From: Rattus norvegicus
Lineage: Eukaryota; Chordata; Mammalia; Rodentia; Muridae
DNA length: 64,000 nucleotides
Direction of reading: 5' to 3'
Assembly (NCBI RefSeq): GCF_036323735.1
Contig: NC_086026.1
Coordinates: 56,053,039 to 56,117,038 of the forward strand
The translations under genes were made by a program, and so were the position numbers. Under the pieces are notes generated by a model. The model saw nothing but the letters and a program-made list of their open reading frames with translations, did not search any database and had not been told where the DNA came from. This document shows, in pieces, positions 32,526 to 43,974 of the stretch (positions within the stretch are counted from its first letter, which is position 1; every line of letters begins with the position of its first letter).

Positions 32526-32885
32526 TTGGCTACTTTTCTTGTTGATGCAGTAAAATACCCTGATGAAAGCAACTTAAGGACAAAGGGTTAATTTGGGTTC
32601 TCACTTTAGGGATCTGGTTCATCACAGTGGGAAAGTCATTATATCAGCAAGTTACATTGTCTCCAATCAGAAGGCAGGAAGGAGTGCTGCTCAGCTCATT
32701 TCCTCCTTTTTATTCAGGCGACTGCAGCCTAGGGAATGGTGCTGCCCATGGTAAGAGTGATCCTTCCCATTTTACAGCCTGATCTAGATAATCCCTCACA
32801 AAAGTATCAGAAGCTTGTCTCCTTGATGATTCTAGAGCCTGCCAAGCAGCAATCAGGGCTAACCATCACAGACATTCTAAGCAGA
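32526..32885 (+). repeat. Rodent interspersed repeat, inverted relative to 18225-18597
   Basis: 'aaaataccctgatgaaagca', 'acttaaggacaaagggttaa', 'tcctttttattcaggcgact', 'gggaatggtgctgcccatgg', 'ccttgatgattctagagcc' and a final 'aaccatcaca' match a very common rodent repeat. Confidence 0.75.
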
Positions 32886-33620
32886 GATTTGATATCCTTT
32901 CTTTTATTCCTCTGCACACTATCTATCTTTCTTAGGTGGTATGAAGATTTTCCTCTTTATGTTTTTAGTTTCCTTTTTGAATAGTTCAATGCTGGTATGC
33001 CTTATAATTGATGTCATGATTTTTATGCTTAGAGCTCACAGAGCTTCTTAGAAATGTCAACTTACAGTTTGTATCAAATAGGTAAGTGTTGGCCAATATT
33101 CAAATACATTTTCTACCTTTCCTCCCATGTAGACTGTATTGCTTGTATATTAAGGTGTTTGAAGACATCCTACACCTCATTGAAATGTGTTCATTTTGAA
33201 CGTACTGTTCTTTCTGGTTCATTTTGCTTTCTCTCTGTTTTTTTCTGACTTCAGATTCACTGATCTTTCCTTCTACCATGTTTAATCTGCCATGAATCTT
33301 AACTTGTGTATGTGCCATTTTACATAACATAGTTTTCGTCTCTAGAATTTTAAGCTATTCCCCTTTCGTGTTTTCTCCATCTTTGCCTTTTCAGTACATA
33401 AAATGCACTCATAACAACTGGATTGATATCATGTGTTGATTCTGATCACCATGTCAGTTTTGAATCGATTGAAATCGATTAACTTTGTCACCCATTAGAT
33501 TATATTTTTTCTACTTTGACTGTTTGGTGCTTTTTTAGTGGATACCAGAATTGTAAGTTGTTTTCTTTTTATTGAGTGTAGGATATTGTTTAATCCATTC
33601 CATGCTACTTCATCAACAAA
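32886..33620 (-). repeat. Old L1/HAL1 LINE, 5' part
   Basis: 'cctcattgaaatgtgttcat', 'cttcagattcactgatcttt', 'ctccatctttgccttttcag', 'ctttgactgtttggtgcttt' and 'tttattgagtgtaggatatt' match the antisense of the 5' region of HAL1/old L1 (gttgggtgctggatattttt). Confidence 0.6.
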
Positions 33621-35944
33621 TAACAAATCACTGTGAGTAGTTATTCTATAAATGCAATGATCAGCATTCCCCCTGATACAGTGGTAAGAGTTATAGATAC
33701 CTAAGACCGTGTGTATGTGTGGCCTGGCTTAGATTGGATGATCAGGAAAGTTCTTCCTGGAAAGGTGGCATTGAGTGTGAATCTGGCAGCCTGAATGGGG
33801 CCAGCTATATTGAGGTCCATTCTCTTTTTGGTTGGGCACCAAATGCCAACTCTTTGCCAAAACAGTAGGAGAAAAACAGGATGACAGAGATCAACAGGAA
33901 AAGAGGGAGCTTGCTTTCCAAGAAGACCCGTGTAGGTTAGAGTCAGGGAAGGGTTTTTCTAGTGGGAGCTGGGTGAGAAATACCTTGTTAGTCCAGCAGT
34001 ACTAACAGCTGTCAACCTGAGACACGGAGGGTAGCTAAGGGAGCTGTCAGCACCACCCCGTGGATTGCAGGGAAGAGTGAGGCCTGGCGAGAGAGTAAAC
34101 TGTCACTACCTGTTGAGACACATCTGCAGCACGGGGCCTAGACCTCAGGCTTGCGAGCTCAGCTAGACATTGCCCTTGCTAACCAGATTATTTGCCTGGG
34201 ATCTCGGATCTAACCATCTAGTCAACGTCCTAAAAGCCCTCAAGTGTAACTAGCTTTGGAAGAAGGTCTAAACTCAGCCTGACTTCTTTGAATCCAGAAT
34301 AAAGAATGTGGGACTGCAGTGGGGTCATCTCACAACATGATACTAAAGGGGAGACTGGCTGCCAGTACCACCGCACCATGGAAAGAGAAGGCTATGCCTG
34401 CCAGCTCCAGACACCTGGTAGCCAACACTTGTCTTGTGATGTCAGACCAGCTAGGGAGTAGACCATTGAAGGTAAGAGCTGGCTTAGAAGTTCATGTCTT
34501 CCCTGGCATCTGCTTCTGCCCACATGGACTCAGTGTCCTGAGAGACATCTGAGAATGCAGTGTCACCTGTATGAAAGAAGCATCTTTATCCATCGACACG
34601 TGAGGCCTAGTAGCTTGACAAGAGAATGGGATGGTAAACACAGAGTGGATAAACTATCTTCTGCCCTTTTGACCACAGGAACTGTGTATGCTACCGGTGA
34701 ATTCACTAAGTCAGCACTGGCTTTGGGACCCAGAAATGTTTAGACACATTCAGTCACCTTGCTTAACGTCTAAAAACTGCTTACATAGAGGCAGCTACCT
34801 GGTGACTTAGCAAGATACTGGCCCAGGCCCACTGTGATCACTGCCTCTTGCTTGCACAGAATAAATTAGGCAGTGAGTGAAGGGAGGGATAGGGAACCCA
34901 TATTTGTACAAGTTAGCACAGAAACCAAGGGGGAGAGATACTGAGGAAACAAAGATGTGCCAGGTTGATGATCTACCTGGCAAGAGAATATAATCATGAA
35001 TGATGGCGGAATAACTGCAGTCAGTAGATCTGTCAGAAAATATGAATGGAGACACACAGAAATCTTCATGGGAAGCAGAGAAATATCAGGTATTGAGGCT
35101 GGAGGTACCAAGAGCTTAGAGAGGGGCTCGCTGGGCAGGATCATGTCTATGAAGAAAGGAGACAGTGACAGGGTTCATTGAGGGATGGTTACAAGGCACT
35201 TTCTGGAAGGAAATGCCATGTAGGAGCATGTCACATAGGGGGTGGGGTTGTCTGTGTGTCTTCTGGGGTTTCTGTGTAAGAAAGGAAGTGCTGCAGGAGG
35301 AGAGATACCCCAGGGCAAAGGGTCAAGAAAAAATGCTACAGTTTGTATCTGAAGCATTTTTTAAAGGCCTATACATTAGCTATATACTCTTTAAGACAGA
35401 ATATTAAAGAGTCTGGGCCTAGAGAGTGTTTTTGGGTGATTTAGAGTGTATCCTTTGAAGGGGATGATGGGACTTGTCCCTCCCTGGCTTTGGCTCCCTG
35501 TGGTGAAGTGAATGGCTTTTTAAAAATCCTATGTTTAGAGTATCTTGTGCTCCCAGGTCTTAAAAAGAACCTTTTGTCTTTATAACTTGATTGTTGCTGG
35601 TTTGTTACCATAGTCAAAAGACACCTAACCCACCTAACTGGCTTCCTTGAAACAATCCGGGCCCAGCCTAGCCCTGATACAGCTACTATGGTGTCAAGTA
35701 CAATCCTACCTCTCCTGGCTGGACACCATCCTCCCGAAGCACTCTTTCTTTTCTTCACATCTTTGTAGCTTCCATTTTCCAGAGGCTGGGGTCCTCTGTC
35801 CTTTCCTTCTTGCCCGTCCTTGTCTTCTGCTCTCGCCTGTGTACACTCTGCTCTTCCAGTATGTGGATTTGCAGCTGCTCTCTAGAAGACGGTGAGACTT
35901 CCCTGACCCCAGCCTGTCCCCATTCCCTTGGTTTGTATTTCTGA
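33621..35944. other. Mostly unique DNA, possible L2 traces
   Basis: No gene is recognised. 'ctggaaaggtggcattgagt' (33756) is a short L2-like word run. Open frames of up to 105 codons occur near 34.8-35.8 kb without motifs. 'gctggtttgttaccatagtc' near 35596 may be a small rodent-repeat remnant. Confidence 0.4.
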
Positions 35945-36120
35945 ATAATCTTACTTCTCCCTTGAGACCTAGTTTAACTTACCACTTCTTCCAGGAAGCC
36001 TACCCTGGCTTCCCTAGTGTGAAGCAGCATCTACCTTCCTTAAGTTCCTGTGGGATTTGCAGTCCGTACATCTCTTCACACTTGACATTTAGCTCTCAGT
36101 TTTTCATTGGATAGTTGTGA
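35945..36120 (-). repeat. L2 fragment
   Basis: 'cccttgagacctagtttaac', 'ttaccacttcttccaggaag' and 'cctaccctggcttccc' match antisense L2 (cttagctcaaatgtcacctc...aggaagccttccctgac). Confidence 0.6.
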
Positions 36121-36495
36121 GGCTGGAGGAGGAGTTTGATGAACTAGTAAGATCTGTTTTCTTGTGCTTTGTTCATTGTTTTTCAGTAAGACGATGCAGA
36201 GGGCTAACGTACTTGAGTTCTATTGTGAGGATTAGAACAACCTGGTATATGAAACAGGGATAATGAACATAGTCCAGTAGGTCTCTCACAGAGAGCAATT
36301 CTGCTCACAGAATACATATGGTTTCCCTCTTCTATAAACATCCCCCTGGCACAAGGTACTGTGCACTATGAAGGGTCAACTCTCATCTTCTGGTGCCAGA
36401 GAGACACAGACTGACCTCTCTGAGTGTCCAGGTCTATGTGGCTCTGTACTAGCCAAGGCCAACACTTACTTTCCCTGATCCATGACACATTCTAA

Positions 36496-36712
36496 CCCAG
36501 TGGCTCTCAACCTTCCTCATGCTGTTAAGTCCCTTTAACACAGTTTCTGGTGTTGTGCTAACCCCCACAACCATAGAACTATTCCATTGCTACTTCATAA
36601 CTAATTTTCTACTGTTATGAATTGAAATGTAAATATCCAATATGCAGGATATATTAGTCCCCCAAAAGGGGTCACTACCCACGGGTTGACAATTGTAGCT
36701 CTAAACTCATTG
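36496..36712 (-). mobile_element. URR1-type hAT-Charlie DNA transposon fossil
   Basis: 'cagtggctctcaaccttcct' opens the element and 'cgggttgacaattgtag' closes it as an eroded inverted terminal repeat. Inside are 'acccccacaaccatagaact', 'attgctacttcataact', 'ctactgttatgaattg', 'atatgcaggatat' and 'ccccaaaaggggtcactacc'. Flanks ttctaacc and ctctaaac agree at six of eight positions, consistent with an 8-bp hAT duplication. Non-autonomous, no transposase. Strand assignment is arbitrary. Confidence 0.85.
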
Positions 36713-36849
36713 GGAGCTGTTACAAAGTTGTGGATCAGGGCTACAGATCAGCACTGAGCTCCTTAGAGCTCTCGGTCCCTGAGAATCAGTCCTGTCTTTC
36801 CAAGACTCTTAAGCAAGTCCTCAAGGACACTCCCACCCCCAGGGATTTG

Positions 36850-37087
36850 TTCCCCTTTTCTTGGTCACAAAGAGCCCTACTTTCCTAATGAGCTGTTAAG
36901 GAACTGCCAATTATGCATATAAATGAAGAGGCTGGAAACCATTATGGGTCCAGAAATGAGCTGAAAGGAGCAGCCTCCCTCAGCCTCCGGGTTTGCCTTG
37001 CTCTTGCTGAGAAAGCTGCTGAGGAGAATGGCGGGGACGGAGCACCGGCAGCAGCAGCTCCTACTTCCTTTCTTCTCACATGGCTCT
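36850..37087. promoter_or_regulatory. Repeat-free GC-containing segment, possible CNE or cryptic first exon
   Basis: 'ctttcctaatgagctgttaa', 'ccaattatgcatataaatga' and 'accattatgggtcc' contain AT-rich factor sites. Beyond lies a short GC-rich part with a well-placed ATG (gagaatggcgggg, ATG at 37028) and a possible splice donor after ctccgag (37097). A TATA-like catataaat is about 110 bp upstream of that ATG. Evidence for an exon is thin, with no splice partner identified. Confidence 0.25.
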
Positions 37088-37600
37088 GTCTGCTCCGAGG
37101 TTTGTCCTTCGCTGTGCTGGATAGTTTTATGTCAGCCTGACTCAGCCTGGTATAATCTGAGAGGAGGGAACCTCAATTGAGACAATGTCTTCCCAGCTGT
37201 ATGACATTTTCTTATTAAGTGACTGAAGGGGAAGGGACTGCCCATTGTGGGTGGGGCAATCCCTGGGCTGGTGGAAGGGACTGCCCATTGTGGGCGGGGC
37301 AATCCCTGGGCTGGTGGAAGGGACTGCCCATTGTGGGTGGGGCAATCCCTGGGCTGGTGGTCCTGGGTTCTATGAGAAAGCAGGTTGAGCAAACCATGAG
37401 GAGCAAGCTAGTGAGAAGCATCCCTTCATGGCTTCTGCATCGGCTCCTGCCTTTGGGTTCCTGCCCTGTTTGAGTTCTCGTCCTGACTTCCTTCAGTGAT
37501 GAACAGAGATATAGAAGTAGAAGCCAAATAAAATCCATCGCTTCCTCGATTTGCTTTTGGATCATGACATTTTGTGGCAGCAATAGAACACAGGGACACT
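37088..37600 (+). repeat. Common rodent interspersed repeat carrying a tandem triplication
   Basis: 'gatagttttatgtcagcctg', 'aatctgagaggagggaacct', 'caattgagacaatgtctt', 'gtcctgggttctatgagaaa', 'ttgagttctcgtcctgactt', 'ccttcagtgatgaacagaga' and 'ggcagcaatagaaca' follow a widespread rodent repeat end to end. It is well preserved except for the 43-bp triplication. Confidence 0.85.
37231..37359. repeat. 43-bp minisatellite, three copies
   Basis: Copies begin at 37231, 37274 and 37317 and read gaagggactgcccattgtgg then gtggggcaatccctgggctggtg. Copy 2 has one T-to-C change. The unit is a single-copy segment of the surrounding rodent repeat, so this is a local expansion after insertion or in this copy's lineage. 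Confidence 0.95.
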
Positions 37601-38470
37601 CACAATCAGGTGAAAAGACAGAGGAATATCCATATGTTTAATATGTAACTTTATAAATGTCTGAGCTCTGTCATATATAATATACATTTGCAACTTAAGA
37701 ACATGTGTGATACACATTCTTCTAGAAAATTATTTCTTGTTGACTTTTCTTTTATCTGGCTGTACATATGTCTCCTGTGGAAATCTAGGGCAAAAGTGGC
37801 CCAATAAACTTTTAGTTAATTTCACTAAAAAGAAAGAGGAGGGTGAGGAAGACAATGAAGAGGAGAGCAGGAAACTTGCCTACAGGTTGAAGAACCACTA
37901 AAGGAACTCATCCCCTTCAGGTATTAGAAGACCATTGTAATGTTCCAGAGCAGCGAATCAACAGAAGAGTAAAAAGAGATTTATGCTATGATAATGAAAA
38001 CTCCACACCATAGAGTCTCCCTGCCTGGGCCTCCTTTACTGTCTATGGCCTCCTTTCCTACTCTGCAAAAGCTCTTTGTGTAGACCTATGAGTGGAGAGT
38101 CTTTTTTTGCATCTCTCTGTGAATAGATGGAGAAGCTTTTCCTTTTTAGTATTTGGTGGACATGAAGGTTTATGATCGACTTTAAGGTCGGATAACTCTT
38201 TTTAGGGTTTATCCTTTCTTCAGAGGAAAATTCTTCTGTCTTGATTTTGTAGATGCCTAGGGTAGCATGGCTTGAACCAAGTCAGAGACAATCACAGTGC
38301 AGCTTGGATAGGGATCCAGAAGGCTGGGAAAGCATGTAAAGAGTTTAATGGTATCCAAACTCCAATAAGCCCTCGATCAATAGTGATGTCTTTCTAAAAT
38401 AAAGTAGACCTCAGAGTGAGCAAATATGTTCCTTTATCAAGGCTCATGGAGATTTTATGTGGGGAGAGAG
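37601..38470. other. Unique DNA, no gene seen
   Basis: AT-rich 37620-37700, then mixed composition. A 'gaggagggtgaggaagac' purine patch lies at 37837-37870. No repeat family recognised. Confidence 0.4.
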
Positions 38471-38474
38471 ACCT

Positions 38475-38610
38475 ATAGTCCCCATTTTGCCAACAAAGAA
38501 ACTGAGGCAAAGAGAAATTAGCTTGAGGTCACTAGCAGAGATGGGAGTCTCACTTTCATTATCTGAGTCTGGCGATCCGGTCCTTTCCATTAGCCGTGCT
38601 GACTGCTAAG
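38475..38610 (-). repeat. MIR SINE
   Basis: 'ccccattttgccaacaaaga', 'aactgaggcaaagagaaatt', 'gcttgaggtcactagcag' and 'agtctggcgatccggtcctt' match antisense MIR. Confidence 0.8.
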
Positions 38611-39529
38611 CCTTATTGTGTTTCCTCTCCCAAGGGATTTGCATTTTAATGGTGGCCAGAGGTTCTATGTTAATGCACAAAACTATGAATATCTAATTGT
38701 AGAATCTTAAAATACCACCTAGAGGGGTGGGGCTAAGTGGGCAAGGTCAGGTGTTGAGTAGGGAAAGAGGGAGGTTTTTTTTGTTTTTTTTTTTCCCCCA
38801 GCAAGGAGAGAGAGAGAAAAAAAAGTTCTGCTTTTGAAATCATGTTACAGAAGCAACAAATCTTTCTTCTAACCTGATTTGGAAGAAATCTCACCCAGGA
38901 AAAGGGAAGGCAAGGGAAGTGGGGGGCCTAAAGAACCATAGTTATGGGGGCTTTGGAATGTGGAAAGGACTTAGATAAACATTGAGGACTAGGGAGAGAC
39001 TCTGAAGACAGGTCTAAGCTAGAACTGAGGACACTTGGAGGGTGATGCTCTTGCTGACAGTTCTAATCAAGTGCAAGGAATGGGCTCGATTACAAAGAAA
39101 AACCTAATCAACTCTCCCACCAGATGTGGGAGAGGCCAGCTAGATTTAGAAGCCCAGATGACGTCACCAGGTTCTACTTCCTCTTCATCTCAGCTGACCT
39201 AAGCCTTTGTCTTGAGGCTACTCACAATATCACCTAGCAGAGCCAGGAAAGACCTTTCTTACAATTATTGCTACTGGACATTTTGGGAAGTCTTGGAGTC
39301 TCCTATGAGGGTAATGGACGCAGAAGAAAACTCAATAGCAGACAGGAAACCCGTAAGCCTCAGAAGCTTCTTGAAAGAGGGAGATGTAAAAGAGGAAGAG
39401 AAATCCTTGGGTTAGACATAAAGGTTGGGCAAGCAGCTGCATGGCAAAAAGGGGTGTAGCTTTGGAGAAAGAGTGGAGAGTCCGAAACACCAAAGAAAGC
39501 ATGCATACACTCTGAGGCCATCCAAAAGA
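38611..39529. other. Unique DNA with poly-T and GA patches
   Basis: A T-rich run at 38774-38795 is followed by gagagagagaaaaaaaa at 38807-38824. 'tttgcattttaatggtggcc' (38638) is AT-rich and unique. No gene visible. Confidence 0.4.
39159..39166. promoter_or_regulatory. Perfect palindromic CRE (tgacgtca)
   Basis: An exact CREB/ATF palindrome in repeat-free sequence (cccagatgacgtcaccagg). A perfect CpG-containing octamer is uncommon in CpG-poor DNA. No promoter is seen next to it. Confidence 0.35.
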
Positions 39530-39533
39530 AACA

Positions 39534-39615
39534 GGAAAGAGGGAGAGAGCAAGGGAGGGAGGGAGCAGGGGGAGAGAAGGAAAAGGGAGGGAGTGGGGGG
39601 AGAGAAGGAAAAGTT
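39534..39615. repeat. Polypurine (GGGA/GGAG)n tract
   Basis: A near-pure purine + strand with words gggagagagcaagggaggga and gggagggagtggggggagag. It has triplex or quadruplex potential. Confidence 0.9.
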
Positions 39616-40649
39616 ATACCTTCCTTTTGCAAGGACTTACAAAGACAGGCAGTACTTACAGAGCTGCATGGTAGCTCCTTAGCAGTTACACAAAGAACAG
39701 GGACTTGAGAAGGGAGAGCATATTATATTATTAGGGGAATGATTATTTTTCCTATCTCTTTAGCAAAGTGTTAGGTGAATACACCTTACTGAGGAGTAGC
39801 CTTTTAGCTAAGGGATCGACAAATCCAACTAGATTCACTCATGTTTTATGTAGCCTGCAATGTTAGGTTTCTACCCAGGCAAGAGGTAGATTCCATTCCC
39901 TTGACCAAAAGAAAATAGCTTTTCCTTAGTGGATCACCTCCCGTGCTACCATACACCATTAGTCCTGGTGAGTATTCCACATATATAACATCAGTGTTTG
40001 GTCAGGGACCAGAAGCTAGTTTTGGCAAATAGAGGGAAAAAAAAATAATTCAATGCAGGGAATTGAAAATACACAGCCATAAAAGGCTGAGGTAGCAAAT
40101 CCCAGGAAGGCAGGGATTGGCCTCCAGGAAATCTAGAGTGCAGGAACCTCAGGGAATCTGCCACTCACAGTCTCAGGTACCTGGAGTGTTTGGGTAAACA
40201 AGTTTGGATGCCCAGATGGTGGCAAACCTGCATGGAGAAAGCATGAGTTTTTATGTGTTCCTACCCCTGGGTCTGCTACAAAAACACGCATTGCTAGGCA
40301 TTTACTACAAAAGCATAGGCTGGTACCAGAGTCTGTGGAAGACAGGGACATGTCAGGAAAGCACTGGAAAGGACGTAACAAATGATCAACAAAGTCATCT
40401 CTTAATGTTGACCCTGTTTGGATTGTGTGACTCTACCTGGACAAAGTTCTAGACTGGGGTCTGACATGCTTTGGGGAGGTGGCTCATCGAAGTCACAAGG
40501 CTCCCTGAAATCATAGAGTGGGGTCAATTTCATGCAGAATATATGGACTGGGATTTGGGAGGTATGACTCATAAATGATGGTTCTTACTAAAGTAAGAAG
40601 AAAATGGGTCCAGAAAAGCATACATTACAGCTTCTGTCTGGATAGATAA
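39616..40649. other. Unique DNA, no gene seen
   Basis: No confident repeat. An A run (39-40 kb boundary, near 40038-40047) is the only simple sequence. Confidence 0.4.
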
Positions 40650-40760
40650 CTAAAAAATGAATTTTAGAGCCAAACAGATACAGGTTCAAATACCTGTATA
40701 AACATACATCTTAAACTTCTTGAAGTTTGACTTCATCCTGAAAGCAGCAATTTGATATGA
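40650..40760 (+). repeat. MIR-like fragment
   Basis: 'tttagagccaaacagataca', 'ggttcaaatacctgtata' and 'cttaaacttcttgaagttt' resemble sense MIR (gagccagactgcctgggttc...acttaacctct). Confidence 0.5.
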
Positions 40761-41869
40761 AGTGTGTGTATTTAAGGATTGCTATCTGGTGCAGAATGTG
40801 TGTACGTAATGTCACTATGTTTTTTTTTTCTTTTCATTCTCATTTCCACAGAAGGATTGATTCAATGAACAGGAATTGACTAGCTGTGTCATGGGGAGTC
40901 CACTAGAGATGACCAGACATAGTTTACAGCCAGTTGAAAGTCTTTATTCTAGCTGCTGGGACTACACACAGTTATTCAAGGACCTCAGTGTAGCCCTGAG
41001 TTTTGGGACGTTTTTGAAGGTAAAACCCGCATCCTGGCATCTTATTCTGAAGCTGTGGTGGGTGGGGGTAGGGGGATTTGCAGAAGCAAGCAGTTTAACA
41101 GAAGCTACAATAAGCAGTTAGCTGGAGGGAGTTCTGCACAAGCAGGCAGTGTAACTGAAGCCAAGATAAATTGGCTGGAGCATCTTGACCTTGGGTTCCT
41201 AGAATAGAGTTGGGTAATTTTCCATGGGATTCTCCATCAAAGAGATCAAATTTAGTTAAATCTGAAGTGAGCTCAGCAAGAATAATGATGGAGGAAACTT
41301 TATATTATCTTGCCTTGTCACAGTATCAAAGATGAATATGATAGTTTCTTGATCTTTATAAGCCAGCGTCCAGGGATCAAGGCAGTCACAAATATCATTA
41401 CCCTCAGAATTCATGACTACATTAGCTTTATTTACATTACTCTGGCCAAAATACCCCCAAAGTATCATTTAAATGAGGAAGAATATCTATGGTTCTCAGT
41501 GTGAGAGGTATCAGAAACATGTCCATTGTGGCTGAAGGGCAGTATGGCACAACAGGTTGGCTCACATGGTGATGGAGAAAATAAAAGAGAAGGGGTGAGC
41601 ACAAAGGCAGATGCTCAGCTAGATCTGTCCCTTCTCCTTTTGACTCCATCCAGATCCCATATGATGGTGCCATCAACACTCGAGGTGGGCTCTTCCCCTC
41701 TGGTAATCCCCCTGAAGATGTTTCACCATCTCCTAGGTGACTCTAAATCCAATCAACTTGACCATGAAGATTAACCACCACCACAGAGGATTGATTCCAG
41801 GTCCCTTCCTGGATGCCCAACACATGGACGATCAACTCCTTTGTTGTAGACCTCATCACTGGGACACAG
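40761..41869. other. Unique DNA, no gene seen
   Basis: Mixed composition with a T-run near 40820-40829. Open frames of about 80 codons on both strands lack motifs. Confidence 0.4.
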
Positions 41870-42065
41870 TGCAATGCGTGGCAGAGACAACAAAGGGAGG
41901 AAACATTTATGCCTCTCTTGGTTTCAGAGATTCCAGTGCATCATGGCAGGTAGGGTGCAGCAGGCAGGAAGTAGAATGGAGCAGTAACAGGAAGGGGCAA
42001 AAGAAAGGTACAGCCCCCTGTGATCTACTTCCTCCCAGCTAGGCCCCACCTTTAGCCATTCCATC
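41870..42065. repeat. Rodent interspersed repeat (family of 15.6 and 63.4 kb)
   Basis: 'gcagcaggcaggaagtagaa', 'ggaaggggcaaaagaaagg', 'ccccctgtgatctacttcct', 'cccagctaggccccacct' and 'attccatcacc' match the same family as 63425-63715. Confidence 0.65.
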
Positions 42066-42084
42066 ACCTTTAAAATTTGAGCTA

Positions 42085-42520
42085 CCAGCTGGGCACTGAG
42101 TAGTCAACATAAGCCTGTAGAGGGCATTTTATAGTCAAATCATCCTTTTTATAAAATGGTATAGTTGGTACATAACCTACATGCATCCTCTCAGATGCTT
42201 TGACCTCTAAATTATTTATGATATTTAATATAATTAAATAGTATGTAAATGGCTGCTGTGTTGTATTATTTAGGGACTTGTGCAAGGAAAAAAGTCTGCT
42301 CTGTTCAATACAGATGCGTTTCTTTTCAAATATTTTCAGTCTGCAGCTGGTTGAAGTGTGTATGGAAATCTATAGAAATCATGTGAAGTGCTATGAAGCA
42401 TTATATAACATAAATGCAATGAAAATATATTAAATACTATTTCATTATATATTTGATATGAGCACTGCATGCAATTAGGGCATCTTTGGAAAGCTGGCTT
42501 CAAGTTCTTATCATTTTCTA
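42085..42520. promoter_or_regulatory. AT-rich repeat-free element, possible CNE
   Basis: 'ggtacataacctacatgcat', 'ctctaaattatttatgatat', 'ttaatataattaaatagtat', 'aatggctgctgtgttgtatt', 'gcatgcaattagggcatctt' form a unique AT-rich block with several TAAT cores and no repeat signature. Possible conserved element; weaker case than 14.4 or 46.2 kb. Confidence 0.3.
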
Positions 42521-43974
42521 CAGCCTTCCTTGTCCCACCAAAAATCAAAGCTGCCTGCTACACAGCTTGATTCACACTGGCCCTTCCATTGCCTTCTTCA
42601 CACCACATACATCAGGAATCTGTTCTCATACAGGAAGGAATGGAAGTTCCTGCTGATTGGACAATCAGCCCCAGAGTAACCAAATCCATCATGTTGAGCT
42701 CTCAGGTTCCTGTTTTCTGCTTAGTCCCTCTTCTTTGGGTGGGACTGTGCCTGTCTATGGTGGCTAGTAGGCTATGGAATGTCAGAGTTGTTACTTGGCT
42801 CTTTCCTGCAACAGACTTTCTATAACCCATGAGGAACATATTCTGAGTTTCTCTGTAGTTCAGCTTACAAGTGGTTAAACAGCGAAGGAAAAAGTTCCAA
42901 AAGGCCCTGCCTGGTCCATCTCTCCACTGCACAATGGCAAAGCTCTTTCTCTGCAGTGACCTTTGATCTAATTGCACACTTGCCATCATTCAATTGGACT
43001 CACAATTCTTTGCCCAGTAGGGAAATGACAAGAGACTGAAGGGCCTTGAAAGTTCAGCCCTTAGCTTTGTGGCTTTTTGCCTCAAATGCCACCCAGGCTC
43101 CTGCAGGAGGAGCATGCTGTGGTGACTCCAACATCCAAATATTCTAATGCCAAGAGTGCTGGGGGTCAGAGCTATGGCAAGGAGGAGGGAGGGTAGAAGA
43201 CAGTGGGCGATCCCCGAAGACCTGGTTCCAATGTCCAGCTGCCTCGGAGGTGGCATTGAGAAGGACATTAGCATCTAAACAGTGGCCAGGTGGAAGTAGG
43301 TGTTGGGCTGCCTTCCCCAAAGGCCTCTGGCATGGTCCCAGAGGGAAGCTGGGACAGGCCCAGTAAGAGGAAGCAGTGTAGGAAGAAAGATAGAAGGTGC
43401 TGGTTGCCAAGCACTAGGCTGAAAGGACCAGGGCAGGCAGAGGAAAGATTTCCATATGGCCCAAGAGCAGGCTGAGCTCAGAGACAGAACATAAGAACAT
43501 ATACAGTCACTGGTGCTTGCCTCTATCTGCGACTCTAAGGTGACCCCCTGACCCCTGCTGATGATGCCACTGGATTTGCTTGAAAAGTGGACATCCCACC
43601 CTCACTCTACTCTCAGTCCCTGCTGCTGTCAAATGAGCCTTCTGGAAATATAAGTGGAGCCACTACTCTTTAGTCCTCCAACATCCTTCCATGCAGAATT
43701 ATCTTGGACCCTTTGTTGTAGCTTTTTGGGCTTTTGGGATCCTCTACCTGTCACCCAGTCTACTTTCCTGTGATGTGACTTGGGTTCCTGCCATCACACG
43801 GACCCCACCTTTTCTCCAACAAGTCAGACCCTGTCCAGTTTGCATTCCTGTGACCTTCTGTGCGTCTGATCATCTTCTCTGCCCTTGGGCATTTTACCTG
43901 TGAGTCTGACACCTCTGTGGAGCCATCTCTGATCTCTTCAAACGTTTCTGGATCTTTGCACTCACAGAGACATA
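42521..43974. other. Mostly unique DNA, possible L2 trace
   Basis: No gene recognised. 'cttgggcattttacctgtga' to 'tggagccatctctgatctct' (43883-43938) resembles antisense L2. The 102-codon minus-strand open frame across it is probably chance. Confidence 0.35.

Noticed and set aside
36998..37180. Coding exon starting at the ATG near 37028
   Set aside because: The frame runs into a rodent repeat and has no domain. Kept only as a low-confidence first-exon idea.
37231..37359. CRISPR or iteron array
   Set aside because: Three abutting 43-bp copies without spacers inside a rodent interspersed repeat.
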